The notes: generated from the sequence alone by a model not told the origin. A stretch of DNA of 64,000 nt from Hamiltosporidium tvaerminnensis (GCA_022605425.2 CM061253.1:124001-188000), one strand, 5' to 3'. Positions 13,399 to 27,098 are shown, counted from the stretch's first letter. Numbers and translations: made by a program.

Positions 13399-14650
13399 CA
13401 GTGAAGCATCTTTCTCTCCGGCTGATTTAATAAACTGATTTGGGGTATTTTTAAACTCAAAATACTTAATTTAATAATAATTGACGCAAATATTTATAGA
13501 AATTTTAAGTGGTTAGGGTTTTTTTGAATTTCAGCACGCTATATAATAAAATATAAAATTCTGATTATAATAGAATTCTTCCATGGAAATAAAAATGTAA
13601 AATATTATAACTCATTTTTTACTATAAAAAAATTTAAATTTTCTATTTAATAAATAAAACTAGTGACATTGGTATGTATGGATTTTTTATTGACTAACTG
13701 GTGGGTTTATGCTTAAGTTTAGATTTTAATTCATTGATTGCATCTATACACAAAATTGTAAAGATTAAAAATAGAAAAAATTCGGAGCAAGATAAAATAT
13801 ATCCAAGTACATCATATTTAGAAAGAGTGGTGTTACGCAAAAAATGGAATATTCGAGGCCAAATACTCAACCGCTTTTTCGTAAAAATATAAACCCAAAA
13901 AAAATATTGGTATGGAAAACATTTAGACAAGACACTATTATGGTATATTGTTTAAGATAATATGAAGCCGTCGGAAAACTTGCTATTATTTTCAAACTTT
14001 AGATACCTAGATATACTCTCAGTTTATTAAAATTGTTTTTGAGATCTTTCACAATAATAATCATAATTCAAATTTGGTTTTTACGGTGTAGGATCTTGCC
14101 ATATAGCACGACATTGAAGAAATTTTTTAAGAAAATCGAGGAATTACTTGAATGACTGGCTTAACACCCCATCTCTTAAACCACTTTAAAATATACATTC
14201 TTTAATTAAATGAATAGTTAAAAAAATAAAATAAAGAACAAAACATATTTAATTTAAAATACAAGTTTATTTGAGTAAATATTTTTTACATATAATCGGG
14301 AATCCTTTAAGTATTAAGAATGAAAATAGTATGGATTTATAAAGACATCAAGAAATTGATATTAACATTTAAATATATATTTGCATATGTTTGGCCTAAA
14401 ATTGTGCTTTTTTTAATAAAATGCAACAAATAACTGAATTAGATCCGCATCTGAGATTTTACTTACATTTAATACGAGCAAAACTATATAAATAAAAATT
14501 ATGATAGTTGTTCAACTCAAATTTATAAAAACAAAAATCAATTTAATATTATTTAAACATTTTCTTCGGAGCTGGACATACACTTAAGATTATTTTATAA
14601 TATATATTTCTGAGTTATGTACAGTGAAATATTTAAAAATCTATATAATC
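13399..14650. other. Intergenic with weak hydrophobic frames
   Basis: AT-rich DNA. The frames of about 60-80 codons between 13694 and 13930 (both strands) lack support. The minus one has a single membrane-like segment but begins with TTG. Confidence 0.4.
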
Positions 14651-14896
14651 ATGTTCCCCAGCATGCCGGGAGCAGAATTGGCTTGGAGTATTCTCTGCTT
14701 TGAAAGAGGCAATTAAAAAGGACTTATCCTTCAGGTTGGAGTTAGACCTAGGGCTAACAGTAACCCGCTCTTTAAACCCACCCAGTTACGATACTCAAAA
14801 AAGTAAAAAAACCTACTGGAAAGAGAACATGGGCGGTATTACTGACGGAGGCCAAAGCTCATGTGAACTTTAGTGCCGAAGATGAATGAATGAATA
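14651..14896 (+). mobile_element. SINE-like retroposon, copy B
   Basis: Second copy of the family at 341-575, same orientation. It shares CAGAATTGGCTTGGAGTATT, CACCCAGTTACGATAC, the GGCGGTATTACTGA segment, GAGGCCAAAGCTCA and a tail GATGAATGAATGAATAC. The tail units are better preserved than in copy A. No convincing target-site duplication was found, only a CATG on both sides. Confidence 0.65.
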
Positions 14897-17800
14897 CAAA
14901 CATGACTTTCATTTAAAGTCTTGTCAAGAATCTAGTATTATCATTTTTATAAATCAGAAGAAATCTAGGATATTGTTTTTGTTTATCCTATCGAGTCTAA
15001 TTTATTCCCAGGAATCAAAAATTCGGGGTATATCGCTATAAAAAAAATAATTTTTTATATCTGATACTATTTATGGGTTTCCTTATCATGAATTATTAAG
15101 CATAATGTTCGAATTTAATTCTCTAAACGGCTTCTATAGATTTATTATAAAATATAGATGAGGCACTACAATTGTTTAATTTTAATAGATATTATAGTCA
15201 TAAAGATTCGTCGATTATATCAATCTCATATATTTATTTTCATATAATTTTAAAGTTCATAATGGGCTTAGTGTTTGCATGAAATAAAGGTTTTCGATAT
15301 TTCTATAAAAATTTGTTTATTTTACGTAAAAAGTCACGTTTAAAAAACCTAGAAAAGAGACCTAAATTAAGTTTCTGGCTTTCATAGAAATTTTATTTTA
15401 GCTGTGTTTGTTTCAAGAACATTTTATGAAGAATGCTGGCGTTCTCTACGATAGATATTTTGACACTTTTTATACATAATTGCATTTTTAATAAACACAA
15501 ATCGGTATAAAACGAAATATTTGAATCGATATGGGAGTAATATATTGTTCTTAATTTGTATATTAAGTTTAATATAAGCTCAAACATATATTTGCCTAGT
15601 AATTAACCAAATTCAAGCTTTATATATACATGTGTTACAATGAAGGTCAAATTTACTTGTCAATAAAATATATTTCGCTTTATTGATTTAGGTAAATGCT
15701 GTGGTATATCATTTTAAATTTAAATGATTAAAAGACGAAATTCATTTTTATTGCTAGCCATAAGGAAAATATATCCAATAGAGGCAGCTATTTGTACTTT
15801 GTCAAATATGTTTCAATACTCGTTATTATCGTTATTTTTTCAAATTATTATATTTTGTTTTATTTCAAAACCGTAAGCGTGATAATTATCCTCATAATAT
15901 GTATAAGCAATCGAAGAAGTTCATCCTCTTGTTTTCTATATATATTAGTGGTTGATATTACTCTATTGAATTAGAATTAAGCCCATATAAATAATATTTT
16001 GTGAAAAGACTAAAAAAACAAAAAACTAAATAAAAATAATCAACAGAATAAGTTCATTCTGTATTTTTAATATTATAGTTATAGCTTAGACAGTTTCAAA
16101 ATAAACAAAAAATTTGGGAAAAATCGGAAACATTGGATATGGCTTATTTACTCAATATTTTATATCAATGGTTTGGTCTCTTATACATTTTTTTTACTAT
16201 AAAGAGATTTTGCAATATAAAAAATCAGAGATATATATGTAAAATATTAGCATTAAAATATACCAAATCGATGACGCAAAATTGAGGGTTAGTTCTATTT
16301 TCACAATCGTTAATTTGAACCGTGGAACATCTTTTTGAAAAAAAAAGAGAAACCATGATCTTGAATACTGAACACATGTTTAAAGAACTCCAACTATTAT
16401 TTAAAAAATATTGTTGTATCTTTGTTTGGAATTTGCTATTTTTTTGAAATTATACTTATTAATATAAATTCTAGCCAAAAGAAAATGATATAAGTCAAAA
16501 ACTAAACGCTATATTTTTTGGGAATAATTACCTTACAACAAAATATATTATATATTAATAATTTTATAATGAGTCTCTATAAAAGATCAGAATCATGTCT
16601 AAATATGTACAAGGCTTAATAGGAAATGGGCAAGTAATGAGTATATCGCAATTAACTTTTTCATGGTAAATAAATTACTTACTGACGAGATAGTTATCTT
16701 TTAAACCTGGAAGTCTTGCGATGGCTAACAACCAAACTAGCAAAAAAATGTTTTTAGAATGCTAAAACTTGCCAAACTCATGTTCATGTGTAAATCATGT
16801 TGCAATAAAAGAATTAGAAAGAGGTGTAATATAAGATAGGCTTATGATAGAAATTCATATATTTTTTAGGTTTTGAAGGCTTTGCACTACAGATCTCATT
16901 TATTGTATGAACGAAATGTCAATTCAACATAAAAAATGTACTTTTACTTTTGGAAAAAAGTTCTCTGTATCACCTTGCGTATAGATTTTCTATACCTTTT
17001 AAAAAGTTACAAATATACCCTCAAGTTAACGTATCGATTTTTATAATTAAAGAAAATTTACAAATTTGAACTAAAAAAGAGCTTTCGTAATCTTTTTTGT
17101 ATATATTTATATAGCAGGGTGTTAAACTGTTACTTTAAAATTGAGATTTAATGTTATACGTACCAATCATTTAGTTATAATCCTGCTTTGCAGTTATAAT
17201 TTGTATGTTTTTTTACTTTAGGTCATAAATTTTGCTTTTCAAACACACTTTTCAAAACCATTCTTCGTTTCTAGCATTGAAATTATCTTACCAATATTTC
17301 CTTAAAAAAATTGCAGTTCTTACCATACAAGTATTTCTAAACGTAATCTCACTTTATGTATTATAGATGTTTCATAGATTTTTAGATATAGACTTTTTTC
17401 TTTTCCGGGCCATTTACCTTATATACCCCTAAATTTTTAACCTGCTTATAAATATGTGATTCTTACAAATACTACTTATAGCATTTTCTTTAAATATTCT
17501 TAATTAACATGGATTATTTCTTTTAAATCATAAATATCAAGTTTATGTTAGAATTTGAACTTGCTAACTATTTATTTTTGACTTGTTTTATTCCATTGGT
17601 CTTATATTTTTATTTTCCCTGTACGTTTTCCGATTATGTAGAATTCAAAGATACTGTCTATAATTTTCTAATATTTCTCTTGAGAAACTTCGTTTTTTTT
17701 AAAAGCTAGTTTGAAGAGATATATATTTTTGAAAATTTAGAGCCATTACTATTTGGGTTATTTTGGGAAAGCAAATATACTATAGAAATCATGCTGTTCT

Positions 17801-18297
17801 GCTACTATGAATTATGCCACCAAGTATTTAAATAGAGACAAAGGTTTAGAAGCAATAGCACAGATAAATCTTGATTTTGGATTGGTCTGAAATTCAAAAG
17901 CACACCCGTCTTAATGGGTTTTTGTCCCATATTTTTGATAACCAATCTAAATTTTCCCGGTGTAATATTAACTTAAACATGATTTAAATCATTACGCTGA
18001 TATTATTGCAAATTTTCACCTATGTAACAATATTAAGATTTTTTTATAGCAAAAATAGTTTTTTTTCATTAGATTCTTAACATAAACAATTTATAATTAA
18101 AAATATTTTATCTTGCTATGTTATCGAAAAATTACAATTAAATTATTTCTTTTATATCTTAAATTACTTAATTATAAAAAAAATACGACAAACTTAAATT
18201 TGTATATTCTCTTTTAAGTTAGTATCGGAATTTTATCAATTTATGTCTTTCGACTATTCATTCGTTCAAATTAACTTATTGCATTTGAGTAAAACAT
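14897..18297. other. 3.4 kb gene-free AT-rich DNA
   Basis: No ORF with recognisable protein character. The longest frames (15393-15587 minus, 15792-15974 plus) are Ile/Phe/Leu-rich and consistent with chance. Confidence 0.5.
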
Positions 18298-18485
18298 TTA
18301 TTCAATAAAATTCAGGGTTAAAATACTTTTACAATTTTTTAATGTTTTCTTCTACCTCTTTAACCATTGCTGTCTCTTCTTCCAAATTTAAATCTTCATT
18401 TATGTTATTGGTCGGTTCCTCTAAAGTGGTTCCTCCTTGTGAAATAAGAAGTATATTATTTTTTGGTTTAAAATTTTTTGCACCA

Positions 18486-19289
18486 TCATCCTCTCTCTTC
18501 TCTTCTTTTAAAGGGGGGTATTGGTTCCTCATGCATCTCTGATCTCATAATAACACCCATTGACGCTCTCTCCCAGCTCTCTTCGGAATTTAGTCCTGAC
18601 TCAAGTCCTCTTCGTCGATCAAAGGAAATTGTTTCGACTGTCTTCTTAAGTACTATAGACTGAATGTATGCCTCTACATTCATGGGTATTTCTAGTCTTT
18701 TAAGATGAGATTTATGGTATTTGGTCTCAATACCGTCCCAGGTCATCACATAAGGGATTATCTCAACACTACACTTATAAATAAGACCTAACTCATTGGC
18801 TAGCAAGTCATACTTCCTGAGTTTTTCAGTTTCAACTATTTGAAGTGAATCTTGGGAAGTGATTCCTACTTCAATGAGTGTTATCTTATTCTTCTTCTTA
18901 TCTAAAATAAATATGTCCGGTCTGTTATTCCGAATTTTAACATCAGTTTTAATTCTGGTGTCCACTATTATCTCTGCATACTCATTATCAAGAATTTCTT
19001 GTATTGAGAATCTCCTAATTTGTTTTGAAGACTTAAACTTATATCTATTTAGAAGAAGTAGGTGTAGGCATCTAACCACTTCATTATGCCGTCTAGTGTA
19101 ATCATGGCCTAGCATTTTTTCACATCTAGTTGCTAGATGATCTACAGTCTTACCAGACTTCCCGCAATGTTGACACACACCATCTGCTCCCAAGAATACA
19201 TTTCTATCCTGGATATAGCAGAACACAGCTTCATTTCGTGGCCTAATATTTACTCTATTTAGCCATCTTAAAGAGTCACTAACACTCAA
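18486..19289 (-). pseudogene. LINE copy 1: CCHC finger and restriction-like endonuclease
   Basis: This 267-codon open frame holds the LINE C-terminus. A zinc finger uses C39, C42, H51 and C56 (CQHCGKSGKTVDHLATRC). It is followed by a basic YTRRHNEVVR stretch and the endonuclease core RPDIFILD with the acidic partner in LIEVGI (PD at 124-125, E140). In this family the finger and endonuclease recognise and nick the target so that the 3' end of the DNA primes reverse transcription. The acidic tail is displaced into another frame (18329-18532, EEETAMVKEVEEN). This is the best preserved endonuclease among the copies here, but it lacks its reverse transcriptase in frame. Confidence 0.8.
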
Positions 19290-19310
19290 AAGTTCATTTT
19301 TTCTTGCCTT

Positions 19311-20884
19311 CTATAACTTTGAATGGAGTTTTCGTTTTTCTATTTCGTTATTTAGTTTTGCAAGTTGAGCTTCTTCTAAACTTTTCTTAGTGACTTCTTC
19401 TACAAACCTGTACTTTACTTTTAAGAAGCCTTTTATTAGTGCAAGATGGGTTTTATTATTATTGTCCACCTTGAGGATTGCTGCTCGTCTAGTTGATATT
19501 TCTTTACTTTTTTTCAGACAATCCAAGAGTTGCAGAAGCATATGTTCGCTTCGCAACTAAACACTATGTAGGCCTCTTCCAAGTTCTGTTCTAGGAAGAT
19601 ACAAACGCTCTTTACATCCTGGGCGAATATGTATCTTATTTTTCACATACACCGCACGCAGTGCATCATCTAACTTAGAGAAGTCAGCCGGTTCAAGTCG
19701 AAGTACTCTTATGTGGTAGTTGATTAACGATATCGCATGTGGATTAATTGCAGAAAATAAACTTTTTGCGTTAAATATAATGTGACAAAGTCTTTCAACT
19801 CCTACTATCAGTTGCTTTGTACTTCTTCAAATGAGCTACGTGTTGGAATTCCTCTGCTATCTTCTATTATTCCTAAATATTTGTAAACACTAACACCCTC
19901 TAGAAGAGTAGCAGTATCTTCACAACACGTATCATTTGTGGCTGACTTCTCTTTGTTAATCTCTAAGCCAATCACCTCTAAAAATTCCTTTGCCTCGTCT
20001 GTCATAGCACTCAATGTGGAACTGTCTTTTGCAAGTAGCTTTAGATCATCAATAAACAAGAGATGATTAGTAGAATGGGATTCTGCATCTGTTTGTACTG
20101 TCACTTTTGTGCGTTTTTCATTAAGCTTTCGGCTTAATAGATCCATACACAACACAAATAACAATGGTGACAAACTATCTCCTTGTAGAATCCCTCTATC
20201 AATCTTCTTGCTCATGATTTTTTCAGGCCCTACTGATATATCAACTATCTATTTTTACATAATTATCTGCAATAAATTTTAAGATCAGATCAGGTAAATT
20301 TTGGTTTTCAATGCATTGAGTTTAATAAGCATGATCTATTGAATTATAAGCTTTTTTAACATCAATCCATGTTGCCTTAAGATTGTTTCCATACTCTTTA
20401 TTTAAGGCAATATTCAGTAGAGCCTGCTCTTTCGCTCCCTGCACACCTCTTACCGCCCCTAATTGGTTCTCTGCAAGCAACCCTCGCCTTTCCACTTCAA
20501 TTTGAACGACTTTCGTTACACACTTTGTGGTTAACTTAAAAAGGTTGGACATACAAGTGATTGGCCTGTAGTCAGAGCCTCTTCATGGAATTCCTTTCGG
20601 TATCAAATACGTAAGCCCACAGTAAAACCAATCAGCTTGAGGTGTTCCTTCTAAACGTATAACTTTCACAATATCATAAATATATTTGTGAAGAGTTGTA
20701 AGTTTCTTGATGAAAAAATTGTAAATACCATCAATTCCAGCAGCTTTCCAATTGGGAACCAATTAATGATATTTACAAATTCATCAAGTGAAGGAAACGT
20801 GGTCAGATGATTATCTGATACAAATGGAATCAAATAATCATCATACGTGACTGTGTCATCATTTTGTTCCACATTGTAGACCAA
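19311..20884 (-). pseudogene. LINE copy 1: reverse transcriptase fragments
   Basis: The polymerase is broken into several frames. 20666-20884 holds the N-terminal fingers. 20322-20552 holds the region up to motif A (WIDVKKAYNSIDHAY, with the first catalytic Asp). 19808-20215 holds motif B QGDSLSPLLF, the FIDD catalytic box (LLFIDDLKLLAKD) and YKYLGIIED. 19311-19556 holds the linker to the zinc finger. Individual catalytic residues survive, but stops or frameshifts separate all blocks. Confidence 0.8.
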
Positions 20885-22075
20885 AAACTCACAATTTCAT
20901 CACGGCTAACCACATGCTCGGATTCTATACGCTCAGATAACCCACGATAAAATTGACCATGGAAAAGCTCAAACATACGATTCTCTTTTCGGAATTGCTT
21001 CCTACTTTCATGTATCGCAATTTTTTTCTCGTAAACATTCAAAGATTCATTCTTCTTAACTAAAGCCTCAGAAAGATCAGTTACACTGCTCAAGTTTAAA
21101 TTAAATTCTCGCATGATTTTCTAAGGCTCTTCGTTTCAGAAGTGGAGAGCTTTTCCTGCTTACAAGCCTTCTCGAGAAGATCTTTGGAAAGTACTAACTT
21201 AGAAATTTTACTTTCTATGTTTTCCTTCCAAGCGGATCTAGGCTTTTCTTTGCGTGTTGCCTCGTCATAGCATACCTGGGCTGCCTGGATTATCCGTGCT
21301 ACTTATGTTATCGTCATCGGCACATAAGAATCAGCATATCACCGATAATTCGATTAATAAGGTCCAAAACTTTACTTTCAACCAATTCACTTGGAAGATT
21401 TCGAGTTCTGACCACCTCTTTTCTAATTTTCTTCTGTGAGATTTGTTTGATTTTACTCAAAAATTTATCTCACAGGTTTATGTACTCCGTGTCAGTCAAG
21501 GTACATTGCTCAGTCAGAAAAATGGCGATTCTACATATCTCTCTGTTCTCTTCTTGCTTAGTTTCTCTTTCTGCCGCCTTTTGTGGAATTTTTTAAACGC
21601 ATCTATATCTAGTGTGCAGCTAAATTTCTCATTATAGTACCTCAGAGTAGCGAGCCAGCCATTTCTGGGCATTCTATCAAACCCTTTTGCACTCTAGAAT
21701 AGCAGATCTAGGCCATTCCTGCTCTACGACTGTGACAGAGTCAAGTATTGAGTGCAATACCATCATTCGATTCCCTTCTAGAATGGCATCTGTATTGAGG
21801 TTTGTCATGCCGTTGGCTGGTCCAAACGCAGTGGCATCGGTACCAGAAGACGAGGGTATGGTGTCAACCAAGCAGACTAGACTAGTCTGGCAACTACTTC
21901 TTGGTGGTTGGTGGGTGGTGTTATGGAAGGTCGGTGGAGGTGGAATTCTCTCGGATAACATTGCTACATCTACATCACACATCAAAATCTCTCCTGCGCT
22001 GTTCTCCAAGTTGTTTACAGCCTTTATTTTTTCAATTTTTATATTTTCGCTGTCTACTTTTTTCCTTCTACTCAT
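20830..22075 (-). pseudogene. LINE copy 1: N-terminal region
   Basis: 21677-22075 encodes a 132-residue piece beginning MSRRKKVDSENIK, with a Pro-rich stretch (RIPPPPTFHNTTHQPP) and then LEGNRMMVLHSILDSV. The equivalents in copies 2 and 3 start with MGR. 20830-21114 encodes the helical linker (REFNLNLSSVTDLSEALVKK). The part between them is frameshifted. No N-terminal zinc finger of the R2 type is visible. The function of this Pro-rich region is unknown. Confidence 0.7.
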
Positions 22076-22079
22076 ATGG

Positions 22080-22188
22080 AATGAGAATAATAATGATAAG
22101 AGGAATAAGTATTGATAGGAAGAATAAGAATAAGGATTGATAGGAAGAATAAGAGGAATAAGAATAAGAAGAATAAGGATTGATAAGA
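22080..22188. repeat. Degenerate GAATAAG/GATTGATAG minisatellite
   Basis: Short purine-rich units (variants of AAGAATAAG and GGATTGATAGGAAG) are reiterated immediately upstream of the copy 1 LINE start. This could be the 5' untranslated repeats of the element or the sequence it inserted into. Copies 2 and 3 do not have it. Confidence 0.6.
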
Positions 22189-22896
22189 ACAGAGATTGTT
22201 TTTACATTAAAATTATATTTAAAGAATATTTCTATTTATTTTTATCTAAATGAAATCAAATAATTAAAATAAATATTTTAACATTTTTTTTGGTAAAATT
22301 ATAGATAAATTATAATGTATTAGGTGTCAATCTTATAAAAACTAACTGAATTTTATATTCTACAGAAAAAATATTTGTGAGTATATTTATAATCTTAATT
22401 TACTAATTTATAATCTTTTACACTTTAAATTTAGTAATTTATAAATATTTATTACTCAGTTATAATCATTTACATTTTTAATTTAGATAATTTACTATTA
22501 TATATATTACTGAATTATAATCTTTTACTATTTTAATTTAGATAATTATAAATGTATTTGTTTTTTATTTAGTTTTTTTTGAATTCGGAATTCGTAAAAG
22601 GGTTTTGAGGAATTTACTACTAAAAATTTATTGTTTTTTTAAGTCAGTATATTTCTCTTCTGCTGTTTTTTGTTTTATTTTTTTGAGGATTAAGCTATTT
22701 ATTTTCCGTTTATTCCTTTCACTTTACATCTAATCTTAATTCGTGTGATTTGTTTTTTTTGTCAGAAAAAAACAGTTTCTTCTAGTGATATGCTGGATTG
22801 ATTTATTTATTCTTGTATAACTTCCTAATTAAATTTATTAAATTTTTTAATTTAGTCAAGTATACAATTTTATGCGTTATTGAAAGAATAATTTGT
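22189..22896. other. Intergenic, nothing recognised
   Basis: AT-rich DNA with loosely repeated TTTATAATC and ATTTAGATAATTTA motifs near 22390-22560. No gene. Confidence 0.5.
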
Positions 22897-23612
22897 GAAT
22901 AGAAGATAACCGCACTAAAAACTATCTACTTAGTAATTATCAGATGAAATTGATCTATGGCATTGTTTGGATTCCTGCAATACAATAACATATTAGATTT
23001 TAAGTTGTTCTAGGGGAGTTTTAGAAAGAAGAGAAAATCTATAAAATTGTGAATTTTTTTTTCTACAGAGTTAGGTTTTTATTTCCATGTAACTAGATTG
23101 GAAACAACGAGTGAATCTGTAGGTAATTTCCATGTAGAAGCATGTAAACCTAGCCTTATTACTTGGGTTGAAAACTTAGTGTTTAGAGGATACGGAAAAG
23201 CATACCTTTTAAAAAGCCAGGAAGCTAAATAGCAGAATACTTGTTAATATGACATTGCACTGTTAAATGGACTTCATATAAGTCACCGAGATAAATATTT
23301 TAGCAGTAAGTTTATTCGGTTCGAAAAGTATAGAGTAAGTGGAATCTGATAGACTTAAAAGTTTTATGGGAGGTTTAGACCTACGATCACACTCTATGCA
23401 ACAAAATTAACAAATTATTGGCAACTACCTCGCCCGTTAATTGGGTTCTACATACCTTTTAGATGAGAGACTTTGGGAGTAAGTATCGTAAGAGGTACTA
23501 ATGTAGTGTTGCAGGCAGCTATTTATGTTAAAACCAGAACTACGTTAATGTTATGAAAAAAATATAACAGTTACGATTGTTGTTTAAAAAGATGTGATAT
23601 TTTTAAATAAAA
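22897..23612 (+). repeat. 0.7-kb interspersed repeat, copy 1
   Basis: Collinear with 53471-54181 (same strand) and 48929-49650 (opposite strand). Landmarks are TGTAACTAGATTG, GTAATTTCCATGTAGAAGCATG, CCTAGCCTTATTACTTGGGTT, TAGAGTAAGTG, the TGCAACA segment, GGTTCTACATACC and a 3' end GATGTGATATTTTTAAATAAA. This copy has drifted most. No conserved ORF spans the family and the conserved blocks are GC-richer than the surroundings. It is probably a non-autonomous element, but its class is unknown. Confidence 0.7.
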
Positions 23613-26600
23613 TTATTGAAATATTATAAAGGATATAAATAAATTTCCAGTAGAAGATGCTTTTAAATATTAATATTATTTACAGTTGTTCCTGGATTTT
23701 AAAAATAAATAGAAACAAAATCCGAACGAAATGATTAAAATTGAATGCAATTTTTAAAATTAAAACTTTAAAAATATGAAAAAAATTCTGTTCATATGAT
23801 GTGCTACAATCTAAAAAGACTAGTTACCGATAGTCAATGCAAATGTTTATTTGGAGTATGAATGTTTCGAGACGTTTCATTCTCTACTTCTACACACTCT
23901 TATTAGCTGTGTAAGATCAAGGAACTAATATAAGAGTCATATTCTTAATCAGAACACTATTTCTAAAGGGTCCCATTTTTTTCGAATTATTTTATAGTTC
24001 CAGGTGAGTTATAGCTTTCATATAGACACTGTTGGTTATATAATAGATTTTATATAACAAAGGTTTTATTAAATAAAAATTTATTTTATTTTAAAATTCG
24101 ATTGTTTGTAAGTATTCTATAATCACAATTATAAAGGTAGAACTCTATACTCAATGGTTATGATATTCAAAAAATAATATAAATTTAGATAACTTTTAAT
24201 TACTATGCCAAAGGTAAATTTTTATAAAAAAAGGTTTACATTTTTATGTATAGTTTTATAAAGAACTTGCTTGGTATATTTTCATTTCAAGATACTAAAT
24301 ATAGAAAAATTACGAATTATTGTAAGATTATAATTTTTAGGCTTTTGAATTTATAATAAAGTCATTTTTATTTATTCTTACACGATATTGTTTATGAGAA
24401 GAATGTATAGCAAATATAAAAGAGATTTTATAAAATTTTATGTTTCGAAAGTATTATATGCGGCTTAAAACACAATTCTATGTTTTATCGATATATCTAA
24501 TTTCTGGCAAAATAAAGATCCCTAGATTTTTTATAATATATTTAAGTAAGTATTCGATGTAATAATAAAAATATATGTATTTTTGGGAAAATGTATCTTT
24601 TAAATATAAAAAAGTTTTTTAATTTTATTTTTCCAAGTGATGTTTGCTTAAAAAAGTTTAAATATTGAAAGAACATTTATTTACAATGACTAAAAACAGT
24701 TTCGAGGTAAAAATGCAAATATTAAACTTGAATTAAAAATAATTTGTTTATTGCAAGGTAGGAATAATTTATAATTAGTATAATATGTTTTAAGAATTAA
24801 GAAGTAAACATCATGTTTCTAATTTTACTGATAGAATCCAAAAAAATATAAATCTAATAATTAAATTATTTTTAAAATGGCAAGTCTAATATACTTCTCT
24901 GATAAAAAATTTAAATTTCAAGCAAATTTTCTGAGAAATTTTAAATAAAAATTTTAGTCAATAAATTGAAATGTTTCTTTATTTAATTTGCCTGTAAATA
25001 CTATTTAAATGAAAATACTTATGTTTGAGTTGTGAATTCTATTACGAATGAATATTGCTCCTGGTGGATAATAAAGAGATGAATAATTTATTTTAAGAAT
25101 AGTTTTTTTTTGCATTTTAAACCAAAAACCCGAAAGAAATCTAAATAAATACTTCTTTTTTATGGATTAGTAAGAATCATAATTTTAGATTGTAAGATAA
25201 GCTTTATTATAATTGTAATCTTAACATTTAAAAATAATATCTAATACTTTTAAAGCATACGTTGGAAAATCACTAAAATATAATAATTAACAGCTAAATA
25301 CAAAAATTCACTAAAATAAATTCCACCAATATGTATGTATTATAAAAACCTTGTCTTAACATTAAGTAAGTATGGCCGAAAAAGAAAAATTTGTTTTTTT
25401 TTACAGCTTATTCTTTATGATAAGGTAAATAAATACTAATTGAAAACATTTATTACGAATAAAATACTACCCACTGACATATTAAGAAGAAAAAAAAATA
25501 TATATACAAAAGCCTACATGTATTATAATTTTTTTTTGTTTCTTGATGTTTTGTGGAATATATTTGTTTGTTTTTGGATCAAATTATCACTAAATTTTAT
25601 CTAAAACTTTTCATTTACGATATTTTTAGTTTCTGTTTTAGGAAAATATAAATCTTAATTCTTTCATTATAAAGTTTTATAGTTGATTTCACTCTCTTTA
25701 ATTTATATTCCTTAGTGTTTATGTTGTATCAAAACATGATAAAGATTATATTGATAACTTAAGGAACAACATGAAAATTCTATCTTAAATTTATTATATT
25801 AAATAAACAAGCTTTGAATTTAGTTTTCTATTGTGTTCATAAATAGTGTAAAGCCTTGTTATAGTATTATGTGTTTTTGAACCCTCTTGATTGATTTTTA
25901 GAATATTAATTAGTCTTGGATGGTATAATTGATTATATTTATAAAAATCAATTCCGATTTCCAAGAAGATACTCATTTTATTCATGGGTTTGTAGCTTTT
26001 TGAGGCCGTCTTCCTTTGAATCTAAAAATTGTTATCTACACCCTAATGAAAAAGTTTTTCGATTTTTGTAAATTTATAGTTTTTTTAAGAAAATAAGCAT
26101 GTTTTGTATCAAATACGTTAAAATATTTTTTTCCAATGACTAGATTGTTGTTGCTTGTTTATTATAATATTCGTGAAACGAGTCTTTTTTTTGAAAGAGA
26201 CACGCGGGGTTATTATTTTATTTGAGCGATTTTTCGCTTTAAGTATTGTGTGCAGAACTTAGGGAAACTCTATTTATACAAGTAGTCAATAGCAAATAGC
26301 AGAGGTAATGGTAATATCTATTTTGCGAAATGTAGAAAACGTTCTAAGTGCTTACATAATAATTTTTTTACTATAATGTTTGAATTTTTTTTGAATATGC
26401 CCAATGTCTCACATTTCAATTAAATTGGCTTTCTTTAAATCACCATCATCTATCAAATTTAGGTTATAGAGAAAAAAATCGGTTTATCACTTTAAGTCTT
26501 AATAATATTCCTTGTAGAAAAATATCAATCGAATTATTTGCTAAAAAAAATTACAATGCCTTGCAATATTTGTATAATTGTTAGTTTTGGATTTTCGACA

Positions 26601-27098
26601 AAAATTGAATCAAGCAATGGAAGATTTACAAAATTCCAAATGACAACTTGACCTACTAAAATTTCTAGGCTTCCCAAAATGCAGATAATTTTGCACCGTC
26701 TATTATATTTGCACCAAATACTTCGATTAATTCAAGTAGAAATATATATCCACAAAGTAGACTATTCTAAGAAAAGCGTCTTTGCTATCAATACCTTTTA
26801 TTAAATAACAGTTTCAACTAGTCTGTAACTAAATAATTTCTTCCACTAATTCAACAACCCAGCTAAGCATGCAATATTTAGAGAGCCATCATATTTAGTG
26901 TGATATAGAACCACGGTGTGAACAACAACAATTTCTTTAGAAAAACACAAAGAAAATAGAATCAACAGAAGCTCGCCTACAGATATATTTTACATAGTTT
27001 ATTGAAGTAAGTAGATATTTTTTTAAAAATCATCTTGAAAGTTTTCAACACAAATGTATAGTGATGTACATGCAATGTGTTATTATAGATTGTGTAAA
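23613..27098. other. 3.5 kb gene-free AT-rich DNA
   Basis: No gene or repeat recognised. The 25794-25985 minus frame is short and unsupported. Confidence 0.5.

Larger units (their letters stand above)
18298..22075 (-). mobile_element. R4/Dong-type LINE, copy 1 (dead)
   Basis: This non-LTR retrotransposon is read from an ATG at 22075 down to a 3' end at the AT-rich sequence 18298-18320, whose complement contains CCTGAATTTTATTGAATAAA. The order is a Pro-rich N-terminal region, helical linker, reverse transcriptase with FIDD box, C-terminal CCHC finger and a PD-(D/E)XK restriction-like endonuclease. That order, and the shape of the finger-endonuclease block, point to the R4/Dong-like group of site-specific LINEs. 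Numerous stops and frameshifts break the frame. From about 21250 to the 3' end it is nearly identical to copy 2. The 5' part instead resembles copy 3. Confidence 0.85.

Noticed and set aside
21687-22115. 142-codon plus-strand frame over the LINE copy 1 5' end
   Set aside because: Antisense of the Pro-rich LINE N-terminus; the minus-strand reading is supported by copies 2 and 3.
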